In this document: positions 1 through 11,971 of the stretch, one piece after another | Position numbering within the stretch: position 1 is the stretch's first letter | How the letters are laid out: every line of letters starts with the position of its first letter | DNA from: Stagonosporopsis chrysanthemi | Taxonomy: Eukaryota; Ascomycota; Dothideomycetes; Pleosporales; Didymellaceae | Direction of reading: 5' to 3' | Assembly (NCBI GenBank): GCA_022560025.1 | Contig: JAFISE010000107.1 | Span: 1 to 64,000 of the forward strand | DNA: 64,000 bases | Position numbers and translations under genes: made by a program | Notes under the pieces: generated by a model | Seen by the model: only the letters and a program-made list of their open reading frames with translations | What the model was told of the DNA's origin: nothing | The model's database searches: none

Positions 1-788
1 CACAACCGCGTTATAAAGGGGGCTTCTGTGGGGGGGCGCCGAGGGCCCCCCATCCCCGGGGGCGAAACGCCCCGGGACCCCCCCCCCCCCCCCCCCCGCC
101 AGGGCAATCCGGTATAGCACAGCACCACGATTATAAGAGGCGGGCTGTGAGGCGCGTTCTCAAACCTACAGGATGCTCTTCTACTGTTACTTATTCCTAG
201 CCAGATTGAGGTAGCCAACACGAAGCCGCTGCTCTGATATAGTTATAAGGAGAAGGGGATGTACAATTTTCCAAGCCCCGATGATCCTTTTGGCAGCCAC
301 TACATCCTATTGCTTCAGGTTACACCACGCTCCACAGGACAGCGTCAGTATGGGAGTCATTTCCGCAAATCGAGTCGAACAGTATCAGCAAGCTTTGTTA
401 ACAGGATACGCTATCACTGACAAATTGATTTGAGAGCGCCACCACAAGCTCTTTGTCGGAACAGAAATTTCCAGCTTGTAGCAAGCTCATGGGCAAAGGA
501 CCCTTCCACAAGAGATATGTGTACTTGGCGTACTGCAGATGCTGTTTTAATGGTCTTGGCAATCGCTTGGTATACCAATGGAGGACTGATTATGCCATAT
601 GTGCACCGAATAACATCATGACGCTAGTGCCATACCAGGCAATATGTCGATCGCACCTTACAAGTCCTCGAAAATACACAATGCATGCGGGATATCGTCG
701 GCAAGCCACCCAAGACAGGCGACATGTATAACAAGGAAGGCTTCGCCGCAAAGTACTGAAGACAAGCTTCTCGCTCGTAGAACACGAC
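1..788. other. Left-edge non-coding stretch with C homopolymer
   Basis: No supportable gene. The first 100 bases are very GC-rich and contain an uninterrupted run of 20 C (78-97). Short open frames here lack recognisable domains. The right part is the 5' flank of the UNC93-like gene starting at 789. Confidence 0.5.
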
Positions 789-2281
789 ATGGCTGACAAA
801 GTTGTTGAACCGGAGGTCGAGCAAGCGCAAGATGGACCGATAATGAAACCTGTCTCACGATTCACTCGGTGGTATCGAAGTCCACTCTTTAATGTTATTG
901 TCGTCGGTTTGATCAGTTTTACACAACCTGGGATTTGGAATGCCCTCAACAGTACGGTATCGAGCAACGCGAATCTTCAGCGAAGACTGAGGAGAAGCAG
1001 ATGTTGGAGCTGGTGGCCAGCAGGAGCCTTATCTCGTCAATGGTGCAAACTCACTGACTTTCGGCATCATGGTCTTTGGCTGTTCGATCTTTGCCATTCT
1101 CGCGAACAAGTTCGGCTTAAAGAATGTCCTGATTCTTGGAACCCTCGGATACGCACCCTACTCGGCTTCTTTGTATGTCAACAACAGATACGGTACTGAA
1201 TGGTTTGTTCTCGTCGGGGGTGCCACCTGTGGTCTCGCAGCATCTGCACTCTGGGCCTCCGAGGGCGCTATAGCATTGGGATATGCCGATATCAAAGATC
1301 GCGGGAAGTTTACAGGCATTTGGCTCGGTCTACGTGAGCTTGGACAATTGATTGGGTCTTCGATTCAACTTTCTCTGAACTACAAGAGTGGACAAAGAGG
1401 CAAGGTTGGTTACACCACCTACATTGTACTGATCGCGCTCCAATGTCTTGGACTTCCCCTCGCACTACTGGTCTCACCGCCCCAAAAGATCATCCATCGC
1501 GATGGTCGCGTGGTTCCCGACCCTACAAAGAATAAGGCGGTCATGAAAGAAGTATCGAGATGGTGGGCTTTGCTGAAGGACCGCCGCTTTTATCTACTCA
1601 TTCCCGTCATGGTCGGCTTCAACTGGAACAACACATACCAAGGGATCTATCTAACAAGATACTTTTCTGTCCGTGCACGAACACTTGGTTCGCTTACCTC
1701 TGGTATCGCCGCGTCTATAGCCAATGTACTGTGGGGCTGGTTCTATGACACGACATGGTTCAGTCGACCAGCGCTCGCAAAGGGGACATGGGCGTTCTTC
1801 TCGATGCTGATGTTAGCGCTATTTGGATGGCAGGTGGCCAACGAGAAACTGTACTCTGAGGCAGTACCGAAGGTGACGTTGGACTGGGACCTCCCTGGGT
1901 TTGGCAGGGCTTTCGCAGTAAACGTACTCTTTCGGTAAGTTTTAGTTGGACTTGCTCTGATTGCATAACTGATCGGTGTGAAGTTTTATGAACGAGTCGC
2001 ACTACATGTTCGTATACTGGATACTCGGTGCTTTCTTCGACGATATCGAGACGCTGACACTGGCTGTTGGTCTGCTCCGATCTTTCGAATCTGTAGGCTC
2101 ATGCCTCGCATTTGGTATTGGAGCGGCTAAGATCAAGCCGATGATCAACCTCATCATCGCCTTCGTCATGTTTTGTGTAACGATCCCATCAACATTTGCA
2201 GCAACGTTCTTGGTGCCAGAGCGCCCCGTGGACGAGCGCAAGGCTTTGTCGGATGATGAGAGCTTGGAGGTCCAGAAGTAG
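789..2281 (+). CDS. UNC93-like major facilitator superfamily protein
   Basis: A 464-residue polytopic membrane protein of the fungal UNC-93/DUF895-type MFS group; substrate unknown. Three exons are inferred: 789-951, 1001-1934 and 1984-2281. Intron 1 (donor GTACGG, acceptor GCAG, 49 bp) restores the family motif VGAGGQQEPYLVNGANSLTFG just after the first membrane segment. Intron 2 (GTAAGT...GAAG, 49 bp) joins VLFR to FMNESHYMFVYWIL. Exon lengths sum to a multiple of three with no internal stop. About 10-12 hydrophobic segments are visible, with a central basic loop (HRDGRVVPDPTKNKAV), and the C-terminus is acidic and cytosol-like (DDESLEVQK). The start at 789 gives a typical short soluble N-terminus. 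Family assignment is from sequence pattern; transport activity is inference, since animal UNC-93 proteins are regulators or traffickers rather than proven transporters. Confidence 0.85.
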
Positions 2282-3075
2282 ACTTACTGAATTGCAAATA
2301 ATTTGGATGGAATAGTCACCTTATCACAATAAGCATAGACAGCATACTAGCGACATCGTAGAGAAAGAATAGGTCCGCAATTTCAAGACTGTTGTGCCGC
2401 AAAACCCGAGCCACCTAGCTCCAATGGATGCCCTCACAATAAACCGATGCAAGCCTCATATAGTGATATCAGGCCAGGATTGCCTTCAAAAGTATCCCGC
2501 CAATGTTGTTTAGACCGCATCGTGGCCGCCTTTATCAACCTACTTCTCTGGTGGGAGCTTCCGCAATGACGTCGAGCTCTAACTTGCATCAAAGGAACGA
2601 ATATCCCGCGCATAAACCATAATTATAGAGATCGTATGCAGAAAAATACCGGCGGCAAACAAGCATCTACCTTGGTTGAACTCCGCGTCTCAGCAAATTA
2701 GCACCCACCAGTCACGCGGCATAGCCGTGGTGAATTAGGGCTGTCTGTCCCGCACCCTCGGGCGCGTCATGCGTGTGCGCCTCAATGCCGTTCCAGCACC
2801 ATACCAGCATGAAGATCAATAGAGCTTGCCCTTTCCAATGACAGTGGATTTGCATCTCTAACGTTTTACTGCATCAGGAAACCTGCCTCACCACCAGGAT
2901 AGGACGATAGCGAACCGCAGTTGATTGATCGCCCTACTTCCCCGCAATACGCTGGGCAAGGTGTGTGTGTAAGAGTACCATGGACACTCCGTGTAGGGCA
3001 ATTCGATGGGAGACGTAGTAAACATCTATCACAGGTAATGAGGGAGGGCAACTCAGCGCCTTCTAACATCACTCA
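2282..3075. other. Gene-free stretch between the UNC93-like gene and an MFS relic
   Basis: No coding frame or RNA gene is supportable. It lies upstream of the MFS C-terminal relic and may hold the decayed remainder of that gene, but no hydrophobic helices can be read in any frame. Confidence 0.4.
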
Positions 3076-3262
3076 GGTCTTCATCATCATCTCTAGCCTA
3101 GGCTGGATCGCTTTGTTGATTTTACTTCCCGAAACTCGAGCAATGGAGCTAGAGACTGTAGCGAAGCTGTTCGGTGACGCTCCAGCTACGTTTGTGCTGT
3201 CAGAGAGGACCGCAGATGAAGTGCGAACCCACGAAATGAAGGTGGGGAGAAGCGAAGTTTGA
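3076..3262 (+). pseudogene. C-terminal relic of a sugar/MFS transporter
   Basis: The frame reads VFIIISSLGWIALLILLPET followed by RAMELETVAKLFGD. This is the last transmembrane helix, the PET[R/K]x(4)E end motif and the start of the cytosolic tail of sugar-porter-type MFS transporters. The open frame nominally begins at 2921, but residues before about 3076 have no membrane character. No upstream exons encoding the other eleven helices are readable on either strand in the preceding 800 bp. I therefore call it a remnant rather than a 113-residue gene. An exon of an unrecognised multi-exon gene is the alternative, though no partner exons are visible. Neighbours on both sides are intact MFS genes of other subfamilies, so it is not simply an exon of either. 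Confidence 0.55.
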
Positions 3263-3564
3263 CGAGAAGCAAAACGGACTGTCTGTAGAAATGTTTTCGG
3301 AAGACAACATTAATGGAATCCCGGATCTGATACGACGCAATTTGCATGATACGTAAGTTATTAGATTCGCTATGCAAGAAATGCTCAGATGACCGAACTG
3401 ATTGGTGATACTCAGCGCTTCGTGAAAGCCATGAGATGTGCCCCCAACGCCGAACAGTGATGCAGAACTTGAGAAACAAATAATCAATCAGTCATCTTTT
3501 ACGCTGAAATTACGATACCTAGTGAGGATAAACACCCGTGAAACAAACTGCTTTTAAACAGCAA
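3263..3564. other. Short intergenic stretch
   Basis: About 300 bp between the MFS relic and the 3' end of the minus-strand MFS gene. Nothing recognisable is present. Confidence 0.4.
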
Positions 3565-5404
3565 TTACCGCACCGAACCAATGACGGAGACATCATCGAT
3601 TGCGTCCTCGTGCTCGTCAGCGCGGTGGACAACCTTCTTTAGCCCATTATCGATCTCGACCGGGCCAACATCTTCCTTGGGCACCCAGATGAGCTGAATG
3701 ACACCGAATACGGCCATGAGTGTGAGGCCGAACCACGCGGTAGCGCTGCCACCAATCGAATAGATGGCTCCAACCAGAGGGCAGGCGATTGTCCTGGCAA
3801 GGCAGCAGGCAGACATAGCCAGACCATTAACGCGTCCAAGGACCAGTGGCGAAGGAACGGCGTTCTTCATCAGAATCAGAGAGCAGGGGAACACAACGAT
3901 ACCGAAGAAAGCCTGCAAGAGAAGGGTAAAGTATACTCCCGGGGATATGAATTCATCAGGAAGGGCGCTGATGAAGGGTATGATGACGTAGCAGATAGGA
4001 TAGAACAGAATCATGTAGAAGAATGACTTCCACACACCAACGTGCTCGACGAAAATAGGGAATACGAAGCCCTGTACGAACAACGCGATGAAACCGTTGA
4101 TGGCCAAGAAAGCGCCGACATCGTGCAGAGACATGCCGAGACCACCACGGAAGTCGATACCTCGGGTGACAGGCTCGTCCAGAATGTAGACGGGGAGAAT
4201 GCTGATAAACGCCATTTGATGGAACGCAAAAATGGACATGGCGACGATCATCATGACAACTGTTTTGTTGAAAGTCGCGCGAGGCTTAGGAGGCGGACCA
4301 CGAGTGGGCAGAACAGTGTGAGGTGTAACCCTGATCGAGTGCATAGTACCGAAGGACGATCGACGGATATCGAATCGCTGGTCAAATGGTGCCGGCATGC
4401 CTTCTTCCAAGAAAGACGCACGCTTTCGGATGTGACGAATGCTGCCTGCCACAGACATGGAGTGCAAGCGCTCCCTTGTCAAGCTGACGATAGACCCACG
4501 AGGCTCGCGCATGGAGCCAGCAATAGAGCCTCGGGCGCGACCTGGAACCTGATGAGGCTGTTGGGGTGGAAGCAGGCGACTTCTCTCGTTGGGATTGTCG
4601 CCGTATGTGATGCCTCCGTTCTGGTCTGTCTCCTCCTCGCGGACCAGTGTCTCCTCCAAAAAGAGAATGCCCTGGATGATGGCAAGAACAATGCCGACGG
4701 CAGCGACGAGGTTGGGAAGAAGGTAGGGATACCTCCCAAAGAGGCCGTCCTTGGAAAAGGCATTGGGGTAGAAGACGGCGGGCTGGGCGAGGAAACCACC
4801 CATGGCTGAGCCAATGATGCCTCCCAGAGTCCAAACGAATGGCTGCGTAGCATATGCGCGAGCTAGGAATAGGTGTCAGTACTTGTCGAACTTGCCTTCT
4901 TACGGTGTCACGGGGGTCTTACGCTCGTGAGCCGGGTTCTTGACCATTTCAGCGACCATAGTCTGCATGATAGCAACATTTCCATTCAATGCACCACCGA
5001 CGAATCGCGCAAGCAGCGCGACCCAGAAGGTTCCAGCCATACCGAAGACGATGCTAGACATAGCAACACCAAGTAGACCAATGAGTGCGACCGGTTTCCT
5101 GCCGTAGACATCGGAGATGGAACCCCATAGCGGCGCGGTGATGGCCTCGGCGATGGCGTAGGCAGACACGAGGAGTCCAGAATAGAAGGAGGCATCGCGT
5201 TCATGAATGCCCAAATCCTGTACCATCACGTACGAGTACGCGAGGATTGAATTGAACGCGAGAGGCTCGGAAAATCGGCATATTCCTAGCCGGCGATCAG
5301 AAGAGTTCCATTTTGCGATGACGTCACGGCGTCGAGTCGCAGCACTTACCGATGATGATGAGTTGTTTCGTGGGAAACGGCTCGTCCTTGGGGTCGAGAG
5401 GCAT
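3565..5404 (-). CDS. MFS transporter, DHA1 / ZIF-like (TetA-type)
   Basis: A predicted 571-residue plasma- or vacuolar-membrane H+ antiporter-like protein. Exons on the minus strand are 5404-5350, 5285-4923 and 4862-3565. The start at 5404 (MPLDPKDEPFPTKQL) is typical of this fungal subfamily. Intron 1 (GTAAGT...CTAG) joins LIII to GICRFSEPLAF, and intron 2 (GTAAGA...CTAG) joins NPAHE to PRAYATQPFVW. Total exon length is exactly 572 codons. The first half carries the MFS motif A-like loop GSISDVYGRKP after TM2 and a motif C-like GGIIGSAMGGFLAQP. A long basic and serine-rich central loop (about residues 215-320, with repeated RGSI-type motifs) separates the two six-helix halves. The acidic tail ends in DDVSVIGSVR. 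Substrate is unknown; drug, zinc or siderophore export are all possible for the family. Confidence 0.88.
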
Positions 5405-7271
5405 GGTAACGGGCCTATTTGATGTGAATGGAGGGAGAAGAAAGGCCGCCACACATGGGAAAAGGAAAGGCAATGGCAATCAAGGTTTTGGTTATAATTG
5501 AGAAACAAAAGGCGGAGCTTGGGGCTTATCAACGCTAAGGTGTCACGGGCCGAAGAACCTCCACGAACTGAATTCACCACGTGAGAGCCTCCTCTCTTCC
5601 GTGCCATCAGCAAGTCCTCTTAGCTTAGCGCAGAGCGCCCCCGTCGTCGTGCAACGGAAAGGAGATAAACGTGCCGTGCTCCCTGTCAGTAGCCGTCGGA
5701 CTCGCTTGTTTCACGCGCAACTGGCCGCCAACGACCTGCGCTCTTACTGGCTATTATCGAATCACGGGTCGACTTCATCGCAAACTGTTCGGTGGTACGC
5801 TTGATGATCTTCGACTCTGGATTCACCAAATCTGCTTGCTAATCTGCAATCCTACGGCGAGACTTCTGAGCTCTCTCAGGTGGCCAAACACGGCAGCCCG
5901 TCCCCCTTGTCGCCATTGCCAGGACGTCATCATCGCAGAACCGGGGGTTTGCCAAGTACAGCATCTGTTGAGTAAAGCCCTGCAGGTCCAAACCATGGGT
6001 GATCCTCACCGTAAGTTCGCTTCGAAACGCTTATGTTTCGAGGCATCACTTGCCGCGCTGCTGGAAATGTACAATTGACCGCCATTCGATCATTCCCCCT
6101 CAATTGCCGTCTCAGGCTCAGCTTAATGGTCGCTGTGAACATCGTTTGGATTGTAAGCGTTATCCGCTAGTGACAAGCCCAATTTGTTGAATACCATCCA
6201 TGCGCATCGGCGGGAAGTACGAGTTGAGGAAGGTAACATGTCAGGATCCAGCCCATTCCTTGATTGCTACCTGTGGCGCTATTTGCGTCACAACGCGATC
6301 GTTCAAAGAAGACAGACACGCGCCCCGGTCACGATGACAATGTGTGTCTGATCTCAACATTCTTAACCACTCGACCAATGTGCGATGAGCATAGCCCGTG
6401 GCAAGGCATGCAGCTGCAACTCATGCTTGCTTGCAGTGCTCGTCTGCGGGGTCTGTAAGAGATCCAATCAAGTAGCACAATCGTCGCGCAAGCTGTAGGA
6501 TCTAAAGCTGAAGCTCCGGGTCATCTGCCTGACGATGCTGATTGGCAAACAATCTCACACAGAAGCCACACACGTGACTGTGTGGATACCAAGAGCGATC
6601 AAATCGTGCAGCGCGCAGCTCCGGTCGCACATTCCTGTCTTGTCGTCATGGACAACAAACAACACCGGAGAGCGCCATGAGAACGCAGAGCGCCTGAAAC
6701 ACAATCATTGTGCGAGACTTGGCTCGAAGAGGCGTCCACGAAGCAACAAGCAGGCTTTTTCAGTTCCGCGGAGATTAAATCTCGATTCATCTCATTTCGC
6801 GTGCTGGCGATCCTGCATATTCTTCTTCACCTTGATGTATCTCGACCAAACGATTGAGATGCGGCAACAACGAAGTTTCCGTGCCACAACGGTGTACAAG
6901 GGACGCGAGCCTCTTCGAATGGCGAAGACTTGTCCCGCAGACCTGGCTTTTGGGATCACCATCTCGATTTAGGCGCTATTTTGATTCAAGCAAGGTGTAA
7001 AGTGCATGTTCTTGGCTAGCTTTTAGACATATTCAACGTCTTACTCTAGCTCGGCTGATGCTATCCTGGACATCAGTAAGACTGTCCTGCTTTGGACCAA
7101 TGATCGTACTGATCATTGCACAATGCGTGCCGAAGGGTGGCAACGCGACGGTCTAGGCTTTCGTTTCAAGGAGCACATAGATGGGAGAGAACACGCTCGA
7201 TCCTGTACTAATTTCAAACACGATGCACGGCTCCAAGGCGAGTTGACAGTATCTCAAATCTCGTTCGATGC
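5405..7271. other. 1.9-kb intergenic region
   Basis: No supportable gene. It holds the 5' flank of the MFS transporter on the left and the 3' flank of the F-box gene on the right. The longest plus-strand frame (6535-6972) has no domain, hydrophobic pattern or splice partners and looks like chance. Confidence 0.45.
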
Positions 7272-8627
7272 TCAGCGTTCACTGCTGTACCCATCTGACC
7301 ATTCAGCCTTCCAGAGCCAGAGCCAACTCCCCGGTTCGATGCCGTAAACGATTCCAAAGGGTGTGTTGAGCGCGTTCCTCGTCCCAATCTGCAGCGGTTT
7401 AGGAGTAGCGTCGCCAGGACGCGACATGCAAATGGATAGTCTACCGGTTCGCCGTTCGACCAACATGGACAGGCTGTACATGTCATCGCGAGTGTGAAAA
7501 TAGTTGGATCGCAAGATAAAGTCGCCATTAGTCAGGGTATCGATGACGCGAAACTTGACTCTGTGGTCAACAACCGTGGGTGCGCTGGTACTGTGCATGC
7601 GGCTGGCAAGATTGGCTGACGGCAAATCTCTCAGGTTATGGCATCCGATTCCATGGTAAACACTTCTCCAGTCTCCTCTGGTGCTGAGATATCCGGTCCA
7701 TGCATGATCTGTGAAAAAGCTAGGGCTTACGGATGCCATCAAACAGCTTGGCGAAGATTCTCGCAGGGCGTCCGGCGATGATGGAAGACCCATCGCTATC
7801 TGCGATGCCAGTGGAATACTCGAGGCTGTCGGTGGATTGGAGGTTCCTTCAAAATCTTCACCAATTGTTCTTTCTCCATGTAGGGCTGCTCGAAGCTCCA
7901 TGCAGAACGACCCGACTGCCGCATTCGCCAATGCATGCAGCATAACCAGCGAGTCAGAGCAATCTTGTTCATCTTCGGTCGAGTTGAACCACTGGACATC
8001 TTCCAAACGCGCAAAAGGCTCTTCTGCCTGGTAGGCATACCCAGCGTCAGACAAAGCACCAATTGCGAAGCATAAGCTGGCGGTTTGTGCAGACAACCAC
8101 GCTTTCATTTCAAAGCGACTTGTAGGATCCATCATGAATTCGAACCACTTGCTTGTATCGGTCTTGGCTCGTACCAGGGACGACGGATACTCCTGTCTAC
8201 TTACCAGCGCTCTGCAATGGTCGTACATCATGTGAAGGTCCAGAGGTGCTGCCATCGTGTCTGTCCATTAAACGTAAGCATCTGGACAAATCCCCTGGTG
8301 GCGGCCATACATACATCCAAGCACCATCAGCTGCGGCGCATACTGTTCAACGGCAGTCACATTTTGAAGTGGGTTCCCAGGTCGAATGACGCTCATGTCT
8401 CCTATTGCAGGACCGTCTACTCTATGCCCTTGTCCAAAGCCAGCTGGGAGTGGTTCGGTACGGAGGCGCGCACTTCCCTTCACGTTCACGATGCTGCGCC
8501 ATACGATCCAGTCATCAAAGGCCCAGTATGTATGACGACAACTGTGAGTAAAGCAGAGTGCAGCTTCGGGTGAAAGGTTTGCGCTTATGTGTCGAATGAC
8601 CTCCAACGGTAGCTCGCTCAGCATCAA
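7272..8627 (-). CDS. F-box domain protein
   Basis: A 429-residue protein with exons 8627-8315 and 8248-7272. The intron (donor GTATGT, acceptor GGCAG, 66 bp) is supported by matching phases and by replacing a stop-containing frame. The N-terminus, MLSELPLEVIRHISANLSPEAA, is a clear F-box, with the following LCFTHSCRHTYWAF completing the roughly 40-residue motif. Such proteins recruit substrates to SCF ubiquitin ligases through Skp1. The remaining 380 residues have no repeat (LRR, WD or Kelch) that I recognise; they contain HFRVIDTL-like and LLVERRTGRLSI-like segments reminiscent of beta-rich fungal F-box proteins of unknown substrate. Target and pathway are unknown. A GTAAGC/TTCACAG pair about 20 bp apart near 7715 is too close to be an intron, so the exon is kept continuous. 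Confidence 0.8.
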
Positions 8628-9317
8628 GGTGGAAACAACAGATAATCAAGATCGGAGAGGTCAAGAACGCAAGATCGACACAAGGAAACGGCACGACCAA
8701 AGAAAATACTCGCGGCAATAAAGAAACTGATCGGTGAGGCTCAGGGCTATGATCTCCTCTTATTGTCCACCATCGTTTTCCGCTTGCGGCCTGACAGCGG
8801 ACAGTTCGCCCTTTGGTCACGTTTTCCCTAGCCCAACAGGATGTATTGCGAGGAGAGCCCACTCGTACGGGCCTATTTGGCGAAGCCGCATTTTCGTCGC
8901 ACCGCGAATTAGGCCAAATCTCACACGGCGCATATTGAAGATGCAGTAAACGTGCTCCTACCCGACCCAGCCACCCGTGACTGCTCGCTAAACTAACCCT
9001 AAAAGGACGGTTTCCGCGAAAGCGGTCAAGTTTACGCGACGCAAGGCCCGATTCCATACTCCTGGGGTTCTAGAAACCCGCTTGTGGCGTTCTTCGTTAA
9101 GGGGCGCCGTACAGCGTTGGTGGATGTGGATTCCGATGAATATCGGAGCGAGGTTGTGGCGCTCACTTTGATGTATAACAAGGATGGTTTGCAGAATCAC
9201 AGCATCACGGTGATTACTGAACAAGCGATGTCATCGAATGATTTATTGTTGCTGATATCTTGTGGTGTAGTATCAAGTATATGCAGCTGCGTGTCATCTG
9301 TCCACCGCAGGTTCACT
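8628..9317. other. Intergenic region upstream of the F-box gene
   Basis: About 690 bp containing the F-box gene promoter and the 3' flank of the carboxypeptidase gene. The minus-strand frame at 8515-9057 overlaps the F-box start in another frame and has no recognisable domain. Confidence 0.45.
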
Positions 9318-10948
9318 TCAAAGCTTCCTGAACACTGGGTACAGATCCCCAACCTCCAAGGGCACGATGCCAAAGCTCACATACGAGTCAATGTTCTCCG
9401 GTTCAAGCGCGACGAAAGCCAGGCCAGCATTTTTCTGCGCACTCTTGACGAAGAAGCTGCCGGTCGGGAGTGTCACCTCCTGGATCAACGTGTCGGCGGT
9501 CACAGTGTTTAGGATTGCACCCTCATAGTAAGCGCGAGCAAGGCTTGAGGAAGTGATGTTGTAGACTTCGACTTCCCCGGTAAAGCCCTCTGCCAAAATC
9601 TCAACTTCAAGGCCGGACACCCGGAGACGCTCAGCAAGATCAGACCACGCGGCAGGGATTATGTAGCCCTCAGGTCTTGTAACCGTCTTGTTCGGCGATG
9701 CAGGGGTTGTTGAGGCGAACTCAACGGGGATCTGAACAACTTCTCCATTGCGGGTGTCGACCATTGTCCATGTGCGGTTCGAGTACGTGGTGTAGTCTGT
9801 GACCACAACGGGCTCCTGGCTTGCAATGACCTCTTGGATAGCTCCCTCGATCGTGTTGTACACGTCCGAGGCCTGATCGCGGGCGGTCTCGAGCACACCG
9901 AGGATCATCTGCAGGCCCCCGAGAGTCCGGCGTTTGAAAGACTGGTTGGCAATACCAATACCTCGCGTCTCGAACAAGAAGGTGATCGATTGTGTCAGCC
10001 CCATCGCGTTCCGGCCAATCTTTGCGTCGGTACCGGCCTCGTTGAAGCGAACCGGGTTGGCCGATCGAGACGCTGTCACGTAAGGCTCACCACGTAGGCC
10101 CTTCGACTCCAACGAAGCACCAATCGCAGGCGCAAACACAGTCTCGGCGAGCTTGCGGATCGCTGGGTGGATGTTCAAGTTCTTCGCGGCGCTGTACATG
10201 CCGTCCGCAGCATTGCTGTAGTTGCCAGCGTACCTGGTACGTGCTCCATACTCGTGCATATCGATGGCGATGTGCGGAGCAAAGGTACTAAACCACTGCT
10301 TGATGTCTCGGGTTTGCTGACGCACAAGCTTGGTGTGATCGCGATTAGGATCGTAGTTCGAGGCAAGGGTTCGCTGAAAGTATTCATTACCGTCGGGATT
10401 GTAGCGTGGCAGGACAATGATCTCCAGCTTCTCAAGAAAGCCAGCGGCCCATGTCGGGTCTGCATCCATCGCACCTAGCAGCGCCAAAGTAGCCTCGTCG
10501 CCAGCTGGCTCGTTGCCGTGTACTGAACCCTGAATCCAGACCCGGACTTTGTTGGTCGAATTCGAAGAGGTTGCGAGGCGCACATATGGGAAGACCTTAT
10601 TCTCCTCGCTCAGAAAGTCGGCATTGTCGTAAGTTGCCCATCCTGCATTCTTCTGCGCGAAGCTCTGGAGAAAAGCATCTTCGACATATCAGCGGAGTTG
10701 TTTCTTGACTCTCTTCACAACATACCCAAATCTGACTGACTGGTCGCACCTTCAGTGCCTTTAGTCCACCCAGGAGCAAACGATGTATTTGGCGCAAATG
10801 CAGGGCTGAATAGAGTGATATTAGGCGCCGGGAACGCCCTCTGTTCCACGATCTGCGAGTCGTATTGAGTCACAACATGGTTCTCGCCATACTTTGTGCC
10901 CTGTGCCAATGCAGTTGCGGCGTAAAGCAGTACTGAGAGGGTTGCCAT
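9318..10948 (-). CDS. Secreted zinc carboxypeptidase, peptidase family M14
   Basis: A 527-residue secreted metallocarboxypeptidase. Exons are 10948-10726 and 10678-9318; the 47-bp intron (GTATGT...GAAG) joins SQSDL to DAFLQSFAQKNAGWATYDN in phase. The N-terminus MATLSVLLYAATALAQG is a signal peptide. Zinc ligands are readable as H and E in GSVHGNEPAGDE (His about residue 128) and the His of IDMHEYG (about 216); the catalytic Glu is in FLFETRG (about 310). The PRYNPDGNEYFQRT segment is the usual M14 substrate-site loop. Several NxS/T sites agree with passage through the secretory pathway. The C-terminal 170 residues are a beta-rich extension. The role is probably extracellular peptide trimming for nitrogen nutrition (inference). 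Subfamily is not resolved. Confidence 0.88.
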
Positions 10949-11971
10949 CTTGTAATCTCGAGCTTGGCGCGCGTGCCCTCCATACTGCGCGACTACGACT
11001 CTTTATCAACCTCTGCAATGCTTTTCCGCTGTCCAGTCATTGTCAAACTTCCGATGCCGGTACGTCACTCCATAACCGTTCCAGGACCGTTGACAGGCGT
11101 GCCAAGTGCCAAGGGAGGAGTTTCGATCCCTACCTTCCTCTTCAGGTGTCGCGACACGTCTGTCGGTTAAGGTTACTCGGCGGGCACGAGGATAAGAACG
11201 GCATTTCCATGAGCCCGTATCTTGCTATATGTGAGAAGTGGGGCGAAGAGATACGAAGTCGGTGTTCTGGTTGAGAGAAAGATAGCGAGGCGGCTGAATG
11301 CGCTCGGTTGGCGGTTGCTGAAGTCGTTCTCCGTTGCCACACAGATTGCCTTCCCTTTAATATAAAACATACCCTTTTTTGGACACCGCCCAAGGTTCAT
11401 TCACAAAACTATCGTGACTTTTCAATTGTCGCTAGATAAAGACACTTTACGTGCTTCAGCGTGAGAAGAGTCCATTACCCGCTCATGTCATTGCGCAAGA
11501 AAAGAACGATTGACGAAAGCAACGATGCTTCCATCAACGTATTTCAAGCAAGCTTTTATGCCCATGGATCAGACAGCAAGCTTTGAAGACGACCGCAGAA
11601 TTTCCAGAGTTTCTAGTGGGGACATATCGACTCTTCAAACCCCAGGTTTTTCAACCCCGCACGACTGATGCCCCGAAAAGCCGGCGCAGGTCCACAAGAA
11701 GCCACAAGTGCCACCAAACCGTCTCATATCCCGACGAGCTACGGCAGTAACCTGCATGGAGCCATCTGCAAGTTTCACGGAAAGCAGGCATTGATCTACA
11801 CATCACGAGGCTCAATTAAGAGTAAAGTTATCCACGCGTTTCCCCGCAAGTCATATTCCCCGGACTTCCGTATTCATACCATGCCATCCGGGTGAATGCG
11901 CAGCGAAATAGTCGACTATATATGAACATCAAGGTGGCACGATGATATGAATTTGTGACAGACACTTCAGA
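10949..11971. other. Divergent intergenic region between two secreted-enzyme genes
   Basis: About 1 kb separating the minus-strand carboxypeptidase and the plus-strand BNR protein, both secreted. No gene is supportable. It includes a TATA-like element close to the BNR gene. Confidence 0.45.
11917..11923 (+). promoter_or_regulatory. TATA-box-like element of the BNR gene
   Basis: TATATAT lies 49 bp upstream of the ATG at 11972. Position and sequence fit a core promoter; this is inference from motif only. Confidence 0.35.

Noticed and set aside
4042..4809. Long plus-strand frame of 255 codons
   Set aside because: Antisense shadow of the MFS transporter exon; no domain and hydrophilic composition without pattern.
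6535..6972. 145-codon frame in the intergenic region
   Set aside because: No hydrophobic, domain or splice evidence; residue composition looks random.
8515..9057. 180-codon minus-strand frame upstream of the F-box gene
   Set aside because: It overlaps the F-box start in another frame and has no recognisable motif.
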